DNA of 5,703 nucleotides from Hyphomonadaceae bacterium UBA2389. GTDB taxonomy: Bacteria; Pseudomonadota; Alphaproteobacteria; Caulobacterales; Aquidulcibacteraceae. Position numbers and translations under genes: made by a program. The notes beneath the pieces were generated by a model. It was not told where the DNA came from, made no database searches, and saw only the letters and a program-made list of their open reading frames with translations. Location of the stretch: contig DDSN01000141.1 in assembly GCA_002343395.1 (NCBI GenBank), positions 10,164-15,866 of the forward strand. The letters run 5' to 3'. Shown here in pieces: positions 1-5,061 of this stretch; position 1 is the first letter of the stretch; every line of letters begins with the position of its first letter.

Positions 1-113
1 AAGCGCGCCGCCAGTTGGCCCGCCGCGCGCATGCCCGGAAAAGCAACCGCTGGATCATGGATCTTGATCTGGCCATCGCGATGCAAAGCGTCGGCGGCCT
101 GGGCGTACGTCAT
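1..113 (-). CDS. map: Methionine aminopeptidase, type I, N-terminal fragment (cut by window edge)
   Basis: The first 37 codons of a minus-strand gene that continues beyond base 1. The protein begins MTYAQAADALHRDG and continues QIKIHDP...FPGMRAAGQLAAR, which resembles the N-terminal segment of alphaproteobacterial type I methionine aminopeptidases (IKI/L-H-x-P-x-x-F-x-G-M-R-x-A-G-x-L-A-A), the metalloenzyme that removes the initiator methionine from nascent proteins in the cytoplasm. The metal-binding residues lie further along and are outside the window. The start is well bounded: the frame has a TGA stop at 135-137, only 21 nt before this ATG, with no ATG, GTG or TTG between. The ribosome binding site is weak (GGAG about 12 nt upstream). 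The gene follows pleD on the same strand after a 90-bp gap and may be read from the pleD operon or from its own promoter. Identification rests on one short conserved segment. Confidence 0.72.
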   Translation of the reverse strand, partial: MTYAQAADALHRDGQIKIHDPAVAFPGMRAAGQLAAR

Positions 114-140
114 TGGGGCGACTGACTCCGATTTTCAGAG

Positions 141-174
141 GGCCTCATAACATAGGGGCCTCATAACATAGGGG
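141..174. repeat. Perfect 16-bp tandem duplication between pleD and map
   Basis: GGCCTCATAACATAGG occurs at 141-156 and again at 157-172, followed by GG that begins a third unit. The two copies are identical, which suggests a recent slippage duplication. It lies in the 90-bp gap between the pleD stop and the map start. Read on the minus strand, the direction of both genes, each unit carries TATGTTATG, an AT-rich patch in a GC-rich setting that could act as a -10 element for map. That role is a guess. A partial hairpin (GAGG..CC with GG..CCTC) can be drawn across the units, but it has a mismatch and no T-tract, so I do not call a terminator. Confidence 0.85.
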
Positions 175-203
175 ATAGCCCTGAACAGCCCCAAGCAGGC
201 AGG

Positions 204-1583
204 TCAGGCGGCTCGGGCGGCGGCTTTGCCGACGACGCGGTTCCGGCCGGAACGCTTCGCCTCATAGAGCCCTTCGTCGGCGCGCTTGAGGAGGGTGTCT
301 GGGGTGTCTTCCGCGCCCGATGAGCAGGAAACGCCGATTGAGGCGGTGATGTCGAGCGGCATCGGCGCGCCTGGCACGGTGAAGGGTGAGGCGCAGATAC
401 CGCGGCGCAGGCGTTCGGCGGCGAGGCAAGCGATGTCGCCGTTGGTTCGCGGCATGATGATCACGAACTCTTCCCCGCCCAGGCGGCACGCGAAATCCGA
501 GGGTCGGGTGTTGGAGGCCAGCCGCGCGGCGAACTCGCGCAACACGGCGTCCCCGACATCGTGACCGTACGTATCGTTGCACTTTTTGAAGTAGTCGATG
601 TCGAGAACCATGAGCGATACTGGATCACCGCCGCACTGCGCGCGTTGCATGAGCGGTGCGAGCTGAGCGTCGAGGAAACGGCGGTTGTAAAGCCCCGTGA
701 GCTGATCCGTGATCGCCAGCTCAAGACTTTGATCCAGGCGTTGGCGCAGCAGGTCCATATGACGCTTGCGGCGCATGAGGGTGCGCGCGCGCGCAACGAC
801 CTCTTCTTCGTCGATGGGGCGCACAATGATGTCATGCGCGCCAAGCTCAAGCGCGCGAAGCGCACGCGCTTTGTCGTCGGGCTCGACCACCGCGAGGATC
901 GGCAGATGCCGCGTGGGTTCGCCGGAGCGCATGCGCGCGATAACGCGAAACCCGTCGAAACCCTTGGCGGTGACCGCGACAATCGCGAGATCCGGGGGGG
1001 CCGCGTTTTCATCCTGCCCCAGAACAGAGACGCGGTGTTCAACGCCAAGCGCGGCCTTGAGGCGATTGATCTGATTGGCGTTGTCGTCAATGACGAGCAC
1101 AGTGCCGCTGAACACGCGGTGCGCGTCAAGCGCGTCGTTGCGTTGCTCGTCGTCGATGACGCCCATGCGCTTGCCGCTGGCTTCGCGCGCGCGCAACTCG
1201 TCGGTCACGACCTTCAGTGAAATGAGGCTTTTGGCGCGCGCCATTAATTGCACGTCGTCGATGGGCTTGGTGAGGAACTCCTCGGCGCCGGCTTTCAAGC
1301 CGCGCACCTTGCTGTCGCGGTCGTCAAGCGTGGTGAGGATGATGACCGGGATGTGGCGCGTTTCGGGCTGGGCCTTGAGCCGCCGGCACGCTTCATACCC
1401 GTCGATGCCGCCGGGCATCATCACGTCGAGAAGAATGAGGTCGGGTCGTTCTCGTTTAGCCAGCTGCACGGCTTCCTCGCCGCGCTGAGCGGTCAGCACC
1501 TCGTAATACTCGGCGCCGAGTTTCGCCTCGAGTAGGCGGCGGTTGGCTTCGAGATCGTCGACGACGAGGATGCGTGCGCTCAT
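204..1583 (-). CDS. pleD: PleD-type response regulator diguanylate cyclase (REC-REC-GGDEF)
   Basis: A 459-residue protein, close to the 454 residues of Caulobacter PleD, which makes cyclic di-GMP from two GTP when phosphorylated and drives the swarmer-to-stalked transition at the cell pole. Domain 1 (about 1-125) is a complete receiver: D9/D10, phospho-acceptor D53 in LLDVMMP, T84 and K106. The interface tyrosine Y26 of PleD is retained (AEYYEV). Domain 2 (about 160-275) is a pseudo-receiver: D166/D167 remain, but the acceptor position is A203 and the lysine is R255, as expected for the adaptor REC2 of PleD. Domain 3 (about 290-455) is a GGDEF domain with GGEEF at 369-373, metal-binding D328 in LDIDYFKK, and the inhibitory I-site RPSD at 360-363, so it should be active and product-inhibited. 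An extra residue follows the MPG loop of REC1 (GGIDG instead of GMDG). Start ATG has AGGAG 5 nt upstream that overlaps the divK stop codon, suggesting translational coupling. Confidence 0.97.
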   Translation of the reverse strand: MSARILVVDDLEANRRLLEAKLGAEYYEVLTAQRGEEAVQLAKRERPDLILLDVMMPGGIDGYEACRRLKAQPETRHIPVIILTTLDDRDSKVRGLKAGAEEFLTKPIDDVQLMARAKSLISLKVVTDELRAREASGKRMGVIDDEQRNDALDAHRVFSGTVLVIDDNANQINRLKAALGVEHRVSVLGQDENAAPPDLAIVAVTAKGFDGFRVIARMRSGEPTRHLPILAVVEPDDKARALRALELGAHDIIVRPIDEEEVVARARTLMRRKRHMDLLRQRLDQSLELAITDQLTGLYNRRFLDAQLAPLMQRAQCGGDPVSLMVLDIDYFKKCNDTYGHDVGDAVLREFAARLASNTRPSDFACRLGGEEFVIIMPRTNGDIACLAAERLRRGICASPFTVPGAPMPLDITASIGVSCSSGAEDTPDTLLKRADEGLYEAKRSGRNRVVGKAAARAA

Positions 1584-1591
1584 CGCCGCTC

Positions 1592-1957
1592 CTAGCCGAT
1601 ATGTTTGCGGACGGTTTCGAGGAACGTCGTCACCGAGATCGGTTTCGAGAGGTATCCGTCGCAGCCCGCGGCCAAAATCTTTTGCTCGTCGCCGCGCATC
1701 GCGAAGGCGGTGACGGCAATCACCGGTATCTTTTTCAGCGCTTCGTCCTTCTTGAGGCGATCGGTGATGTCGAGGCCCGATATCTCAGGGAGCTGGATGT
1801 CCATGATGATGAGGTCGGGCTTGTGCTCGCGCGCGAGCGGCAGGGCCTGGCGGCCGTCGCGGGTCTTGACCGTGCGGTAGCCGAACGCCTCCAAGAGGTC
1901 GTTGAACAGCCTCATATTGAGTTCGCTGTCTTCGACAATGAGAACCGTCTTGGCCAT
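1592..1957 (-). CDS. divK: DivK, essential single-domain cell-cycle response regulator
   Basis: A 121-residue stand-alone receiver very similar to Caulobacter DivK (125 aa), which is phosphorylated by DivJ, dephosphorylated by PleC, and when phosphorylated switches DivL/CckA so that CtrA is inactivated. Visible residues: acidic pocket E9/D10 (LIVEDSELN), phospho-acceptor D53 (IMDIQLPEISGL), T83 (AVTAFAMRGDE) and K105 (LSKPIS). There is no output domain. I chose the ATG at 1957 because AAGG sits 5 nt upstream and the protein then begins MAKTVLIVED like family members; an upstream ATG at 1993 would add 12 residues unlike the family. The gene is first in an operon with pleD, whose start lies 8 nt past the divK stop. 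The upstream region holds a CtrA site, consistent with reported CtrA control of divK in Caulobacter. Confidence 0.97.
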   Translation of the reverse strand: MAKTVLIVEDSELNMRLFNDLLEAFGYRTVKTRDGRQALPLAREHKPDLIIMDIQLPEISGLDITDRLKKDEALKKIPVIAVTAFAMRGDEQKILAAGCDGYLSKPISVTTFLETVRKHIG

Positions 1958-2054
1958 ATCCGCCTTGCTTCCCACGGGTCCACTCTGGGGCATCGTGCCT
2001 TATAGCGCGCAGGCCTTAACAACCCATCGCAAACGCAGCAATTTCGCGCTTAAT

Positions 2055-2070
2055 GTTAAGAACGACTTAA
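2055..2070 (-). promoter_or_regulatory. Perfect CtrA binding site (TTAA-N7-TTAAC) between divK and the kinase-dinB operon
   Basis: Read on the minus strand, bases 2070 to 2055 are TTAAGTCGTTCTTAAC, an exact match to the CtrA consensus TTAA-N7-TTAAC. A third TTAA lies 2 nt away at 2050-2053, forming CTTAATGTTAAG (2049-2060), and a fourth, TTAAC, is at 2016-2020. TTAA is rare elsewhere here: by eye I find only two more in the window (near 1244 and 4727). The box is oriented toward divK, 98 bp before its ATG, and CtrA boxes usually overlap the -35 region of activated promoters. A weak match to the Caulobacter -10 (GCGAAATT) follows downstream toward divK, and a TATAAG is at 1999-2004, minus strand. 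On the other side the box abuts the ribosome binding site of the kinase gene. The motif is seen directly; occupancy and direction of control are inferred. Confidence 0.85.
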
Positions 2071-2074
2071 GGAA
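2069..2074 (+). promoter_or_regulatory. Ribosome binding site of the ROK kinase, overlapping the CtrA box
   Basis: AAGGAA lies 7 nt (counted from A2073) before the ATG at 2081 and fixes that start. Its first two bases are the last two bases of the CtrA box. Any plus-strand transcript carrying this site must therefore start upstream of or inside the CtrA box, which would place bound CtrA at or downstream of the start point, a typical repressing position. Confidence 0.7.
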
Positions 2075-2080
2075 TTCTGC

Positions 2081-2968
2081 ATGCGGTTGGGGGTAGATTT
2101 CGGCGGAACCAAGATCGAAGCGGCGCTGCTTGATTCCACGGGCGAAATGCGCGTCCGACGCCGGGCTCCCAATCCGGGATCGTATCGCGCCGCGATCGAT
2201 GCGGTCGCGGCCCTGATGGGCGCGGTGGAGGCGGAAGCTGGCGCGCGGGCCAACACGGTGGGAATCGCGGTTCCTGGTTCGCTGTCGCCCGCGGACGGGC
2301 GCATGCGCAACGCCAACTCGGTTTGGCTGAACGGCGAGCCGTTTCTGCAAGGCGTGAGCGCGGCGCTGAGCCGTCCGGTTCGCCTCGAGAACGACGCCAA
2401 TTGTTTCGCGCTTTCGGAAGCCGTTGACGGCGCCGCCGCGCACGGGCGGGTGGTGTTCGGCGTTATCCTGGGAACAGGCTGCGGCGGGGGCGTTGTTGTC
2501 GAGCGCACGGTCGTGGCCGGCGCGAACGGTGTCGCGGGCGAGTGGGGTCACACCCCGCTGCCCTGGCCACGCGCCGATGAAGTCGCCCCGCGCGATTGGT
2601 GTGGCCGGCGCGGGTGTCTGGAGCAGTGGATTTCCGGATCGGGGTTTCGCCGCTGGGCCGGCATGAGCGCGGAGGAGGCCGCCGCCGCGGCCGACGCCGG
2701 CGACGCCAAGGCGCTCGCCGCCCTCGATCTGCTCGCCGACCGCATCGCGCGCGGACTAGCCGTCGTGATCGACATTCTCGATCCCGACGTCATCGTCCTT
2801 GGCGGCGGCGTCTCCAACATCGAACGGCTCTATCCCAGCATTCGCGGCAAACTGATCGCGCACGTGTTTTCCGATGTCGTGCGCACCGAGATCGTGAAGA
2901 ACCGGCATGGGGATTCTTCGGGCGTACGCGGCGCGGCCTGGCTGTTCAGCCCGGAGGAAGCGGCGTGA
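2081..2968 (+). CDS. mak: ROK-family sugar kinase, fructokinase (Mak) type
   Basis: A 295-residue cytoplasmic sugar kinase closely resembling E. coli Mak (302 aa), which phosphorylates fructose (and mannose) with ATP. Visible landmarks: phosphate loop DFGGTK at 6-11; sugar-site segment RNANSVWLNG at 76-85; catalytic base D105 in ENDANC; ATP-site GTGCGGG at 131-137; ROK signature region GEWGHTPLPW at 153-162; and the Mak-like C-terminal end HGDSSGVRGAAWLF. The zinc motif is altered: H157, C174, C179 and E181 are present, but the first cysteine expected in CxCGxxGCxE is D172 (DWCGRRGCLE). The start is set by AAGGAA 7 nt upstream. The gene diverges from divK, and its TGA shares one base with the dinB ATG, so the two are surely co-transcribed. 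No sugar transporter or pathway gene lies beside it, so the physiological substrate is inferred from similarity only. Confidence 0.92.
   Translation: MRLGVDFGGTKIEAALLDSTGEMRVRRRAPNPGSYRAAIDAVAALMGAVEAEAGARANTVGIAVPGSLSPADGRMRNANSVWLNGEPFLQGVSAALSRPVRLENDANCFALSEAVDGAAAHGRVVFGVILGTGCGGGVVVERTVVAGANGVAGEWGHTPLPWPRADEVAPRDWCGRRGCLEQWISGSGFRRWAGMSAEEAAAAADAGDAKALAALDLLADRIARGLAVVIDILDPDVIVLGGGVSNIERLYPSIRGKLIAHVFSDVVRTEIVKNRHGDSSGVRGAAWLFSPEEAA
2953..2958 (+). promoter_or_regulatory. Ribosome binding site of dinB, inside the end of the kinase gene
   Basis: GGAGGA, a near-perfect anti-16S match, lies 9 nt before the ATG at 2968, within the last codons of the kinase. It decides the dinB start, which would otherwise be ambiguous because the reading frame stays open far upstream to about 2596. 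The strong site at a one-base gene overlap points to coupled translation. Confidence 0.8.
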
Positions 2969-4227
2969 TGTTCTGCCGCGCCTGCGCGGGCGAGGTGCGC
3001 GGCGCGCGCTGCGGCGCATGCGGCGAGGCCCCAGTGCTGGCGCATCCGGAAGCGGCGACGCTCGCCATCGCCCATCTAGACTGCGACGCCTTCTACGCCT
3101 CCATCGAAAAGCGCGACGATCCCACGCTCGAACCGCACCCCGTCATCGTCGGCGGCGGCAAGCGCGGCGTGGTCTCCACCTGCTGCTACCTGGCGCGCGC
3201 CTACGGCGTGCGCTCGGCTATGCCGATGTTCAAGGCGCTGAAGCTTTGCCCGCAAGCGAAGGTCGTGCGCGGCGACATGCGCAAATATGTCGACGAAGGG
3301 CGCATCATTCGCCGCATGATGGAGACGCTGACCCCGCAAGTGCAGCCGCTCTCCATCGACGAAGCTTTCATGGATCTCACCGGAACCGAAGCGCTGCATG
3401 GCGGCGCGCCGGCGCAGTCGCTCATCAGGCTGCAAAACCGCATCTGGGAGGAGCGCCGCCTCACCGTCTCCATCGGGCTCAGCTTCAACAAGTTCCTCGC
3501 CAAGACCGCGTCCGACCTCGACAAGCCGCGTGGCTTTTCCGTGATCGGGCGCGCCGAGGCGCTGGCGTTCCTAGAGCCGCGCTCGGTCGCTACGCTGCCT
3601 GGCGTCGGTCCCGCGGGCGCGGCCGCGCTTGAGCGCAACGGCTTGAAACGCATCGGCGATATCCGCGCCGCCGGCCCGCAACGCATGCGCGCGCTCTACG
3701 GCGACTGGGGCGGCCACCTGTTCGCGCTGTCGATGGCCGACGATCCGCGTAAGGTCGATCCTCACGGCGAACGCAAGAGTATCTCGGCGGAGACGACCTT
3801 CTTCGAGGATGTCTCCGACATCGAGGCGTTGGAGGACATTCTCTGGCCGCTGTGCGAGAAGGTGGCCGCGCGTTGCCGCGCCAGCGCGTGCGCCGGGTTG
3901 ACGCTCACGCTCAAGCTCAAGGATGCGCGCTTCAAGACCATCACGCGCCGGCGCCAATTGCCGGAACCCACAGTGCTCGCGCATCGCATCTTCGAAACCG
4001 CGCGCGAACTGCTCGCCGGCGACGCCGACGGGCGCACGAAGTATCGGCTGATCGGCGTCGGGCTCTCGGACTTTTCCGACGCCGCCTCGGCCGACAAAGG
4101 CGATCTGCTGGACGCCGAAACGCCCAAACGCGCCGCCGCCGAAGCCGCCGTCGCCAAGGCGCGCGGCAAGTTCGGCAAGGGCGCGGTGCGCACCGGGCGC
4201 GCGCTCAAGGCCGAGCGCGAGGACTAG
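2968..4227 (+). CDS. dinB: DNA polymerase IV (Y-family translesion polymerase) with N-terminal zinc ribbon
   Basis: A 419-residue error-prone polymerase that copies past damaged bases. An N-terminal ribbon, C3xxC6...C15xxC18, precedes the polymerase and is also found in other alphaproteobacterial DinB proteins; E. coli Pol IV (351 aa) lacks it. The catalytic core starts at HLDCDAFYASIE: metal ligand D38, steric-gate Y43, then SIDEAFMDLT with D131/E132. SIGLSFNKFLAKTASDLDKP (168-187) is the typical palm segment, LPGVGPAGAAALERNGL (210-226) the helix-hairpin-helix thumb, and about 270-370 the little finger. The tail (AEAAVAKARGKFGKGAVRTGRAL) is typical of alphaproteobacterial members; I see no terminal QLxLF-like sliding-clamp motif. 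All catalytic residues are intact. It is second in an operon with the ROK kinase. No alphaproteobacterial SOS box (GTTC-N7-GTTC) is visible at the gene boundary, so damage induction is not evident. Confidence 0.96.
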   Translation: MFCRACAGEVRGARCGACGEAPVLAHPEAATLAIAHLDCDAFYASIEKRDDPTLEPHPVIVGGGKRGVVSTCCYLARAYGVRSAMPMFKALKLCPQAKVVRGDMRKYVDEGRIIRRMMETLTPQVQPLSIDEAFMDLTGTEALHGGAPAQSLIRLQNRIWEERRLTVSIGLSFNKFLAKTASDLDKPRGFSVIGRAEALAFLEPRSVATLPGVGPAGAAALERNGLKRIGDIRAAGPQRMRALYGDWGGHLFALSMADDPRKVDPHGERKSISAETTFFEDVSDIEALEDILWPLCEKVAARCRASACAGLTLTLKLKDARFKTITRRRQLPEPTVLAHRIFETARELLAGDADGRTKYRLIGVGLSDFSDAASADKGDLLDAETPKRAAAEAAVAKARGKFGKGAVRTGRALKAERED

Positions 4228-4230
4228 ACG

Positions 4231-4713
4231 TCAGCGCGCCGCGGTTTCGCGGAAGCTTTCCGCCACCATTGGCGCGCGGCCCGGATTGTAGGCTTGCACC
4301 TGGAACGAGCCGCCAGCCTTCAGCACGCGCACGATGGTTTGCGCCGTGGCGACATCTGGACCTGAGCCCGCGAACACGAACAGGTCGCCGCGATCGCCGG
4401 CATGATCGCCTGGGCGCGGGCGCAGATCGGCGCTCATGCGCGCGCGCACGACGATGCGCATCGAGCGCGGCTCGCGGTCGTTCATCACGCGGTCGAGCCA
4501 GGAGCAGCTGCCTGCGGGCAGCGCCGTCGTGCGCGTGGCGCGATCGTAGCTGATGACGATTTCGGTGCCGCCGCCGCTTGCTTGCGGCGCGATGTTCACG
4601 CCCATATTGCCGCCGGCGCGGCAGGCGAGCGGATAGCGCGTCTGCGCTTGAGCTTCGCCCGCGAAGTGCGCCGTGCAAAACAAGGCGGCCAGACCAAACA
4701 AGAGCGCGCGCAT
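4231..4713 (-). CDS. Small secreted protein of unknown function
   Basis: A 160-residue protein with a clear Sec signal peptide: MRALLFGLAALFC, a short hydrophobic core, and a likely cleavage after AQA at residue 23, so the mature protein of about 137 residues should be periplasmic or exported. C13 lies in the signal but not in a lipobox, so it is not a lipoprotein. The mature part has two cysteines, C31 (YPLACRAGGNMGVNI) and C70 (LPAGSCSWLDRVMNDREP), which could form a disulfide; this YPLxCRxGG ... GxCxWxDR...NDREP pattern recalls an uncharacterised family of short secreted alphaproteobacterial proteins, from memory. The start at 4713 is chosen because GGGGGAG lies just upstream and it gives a proper signal peptide; the frame is open to 4845 but that extension lacks a signal. 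It is convergent with dinB, with 3 nt between stop codons, leaving no room for a separate terminator. Confidence 0.82.
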   Translation of the reverse strand: MRALLFGLAALFCTAHFAGEAQAQTRYPLACRAGGNMGVNIAPQASGGGTEIVISYDRATRTTALPAGSCSWLDRVMNDREPRSMRIVVRARMSADLRPRPGDHAGDRGDLFVFAGSGPDVATAQTIVRVLKAGGSFQVQAYNPGRAPMVAESFRETAAR

Positions 4714-4805
4714 GAAAAACTCCCCCTTAAGGTTTCCGAGAAGCGCAGGGTACCGAAAAGCCGCCCACTCGCAAGCGGCATGCCGCGCGCAAATTATCCG
4801 TTTAT

Positions 4806-4862
4806 CTCGTGCGAACACGCAATCCCCGGATTGCGTGAAGCGCAAGTCCGGGGCCCAAGAAC
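4806..4862. repeat. REP-like palindromic repeat, copy 1
   Basis: A unit of about 57 bp beginning CTCGTGCGAACAC and ending GGGGCCCAAGAAC. At its centre, 4824-4853 forms a hairpin: CCCCGGATTGCGT pairs with GCGCAA-TCCGGGG across a GAA loop, with one unpaired G (4846) in the right arm and one T-G wobble at the loop end. A second copy in the same orientation is at 5648-5703, differing by one substitution in the hairpin and a small difference (about 2-3 positions including a 1-nt indel) just before it. Extragenic location, imperfect palindrome and recurrence fit a dispersed REP element. Confidence 0.85.
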
Positions 4863-4885
4863 ACGGACGGTTCGCGTTTTACGGG

Positions 4886-4917
4886 TCCCGGACTGAATGC
4901 CGCGCATTCATCCGGGA
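4886..4917. repeat. Second hairpin, same fold as the REP-like element but reversed
   Basis: TCCCGGA (4886-4892), an unpaired C (4893), TGAATGC (4894-4900), loop CGC, then GCATTCA and TCCGGGA form a 14-bp stem with one bulge. The reverse complement of the hairpin at 4824-4853 has the same plan: CCCCGGA, an unpaired C, an inner arm, a 3-nt loop, the inner arm back, and TCCGGGG. The outer clamps are nearly the same, but the inner arms differ in sequence. The two hairpins are 32 nt apart and in opposite orientation. Confidence 0.8.
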
Positions 4918-5004
4918 ATGGGTGGCATTTTCGTGCGTCATTCTCTCAACACCCAGCACCGCTTGGTCAGCGGCGCCACGTGGTGACAGAGACAACAATA
5001 GACC

Positions 5005-5021
5005 GCCGGCATCTTGCCGGC
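5005..5021. repeat. Short perfect hairpin upstream of the membrane-protein gene
   Basis: GCCGGCA (5005-5011), loop TCT, TGCCGGC (5015-5021): a perfect 7-bp stem with a 3-nt loop, 40 nt before the ATG at 5062. If the transcript starts upstream, it would sit in the 5' leader. There is no T-tract after it, so it is not a standard terminator. It may be another small dispersed palindrome; only one copy is seen here. Confidence 0.7.
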
Positions 5022-5061
5022 ATGCTGTGTTTCCGCGTACGCGTCTAAAGAGGCGTCCAAG

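Larger units (their letters stand above)
4714..5061. other. 348-bp intergenic region with divergent promoters and palindromic repeats
   Basis: This gap separates two genes that point away from each other, so it must contain promoters for both. I could not assign a convincing -35/-10 pair on either strand. Its content is mainly repeats: a REP-like hairpin (4824-4853), a second hairpin in reversed orientation (4886-4917), and a short perfect hairpin (5005-5021). An 8-bp palindrome CCACGTGG is at 4976-4983. The membrane-protein ribosome binding site, AAAGAGG, is at 5047-5053. I see no convincing coding frame and no tRNA or recognisable small RNA. Confidence 0.75.

Noticed and set aside
781..796. 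Alternating GC tract (GCGCGCGCGC) as a possible Z-DNA or repeat signal.
   Set aside because: It encodes the Ala-Arg run in PleD (VARARTLM) and fits ordinary codon use in this genome.
561..1220. Long plus-strand open frame of 219 codons opposite pleD.
   Set aside because: It mirrors the pleD coding strand; the minus-strand protein matches a known family along its full length, so this is a shadow of high-GC coding DNA.
1958..1993. A longer DivK starting at 1993.
   Set aside because: The 12 added residues (MPQSGPVGSKAD) do not resemble the family, while the ATG at 1957 has a good AAGG at proper spacing.
2596..2967. Upstream extension of the dinB reading frame inside the kinase gene.
   Set aside because: The extension is an arginine-rich shadow of the kinase gene; the strong GGAGGA before 2968 and the family-like zinc ribbon fix the start.
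2943..2984. GTTC motifs near the dinB start as a possible SOS (LexA) box.
   Set aside because: Neither GTTC at 2943 nor that at 2970 is followed by a second GTTC at N7 spacing, so the alphaproteobacterial consensus is not met.
4200..4251. Small stems (CGCGCTC/GAGCGCG near 4200-4219 and CCGCG/CGCGG near 4238-4251) as a terminator between convergent genes.
   Set aside because: Both lie in coding sequence, are common in such GC-rich DNA, and lack a T-tract.
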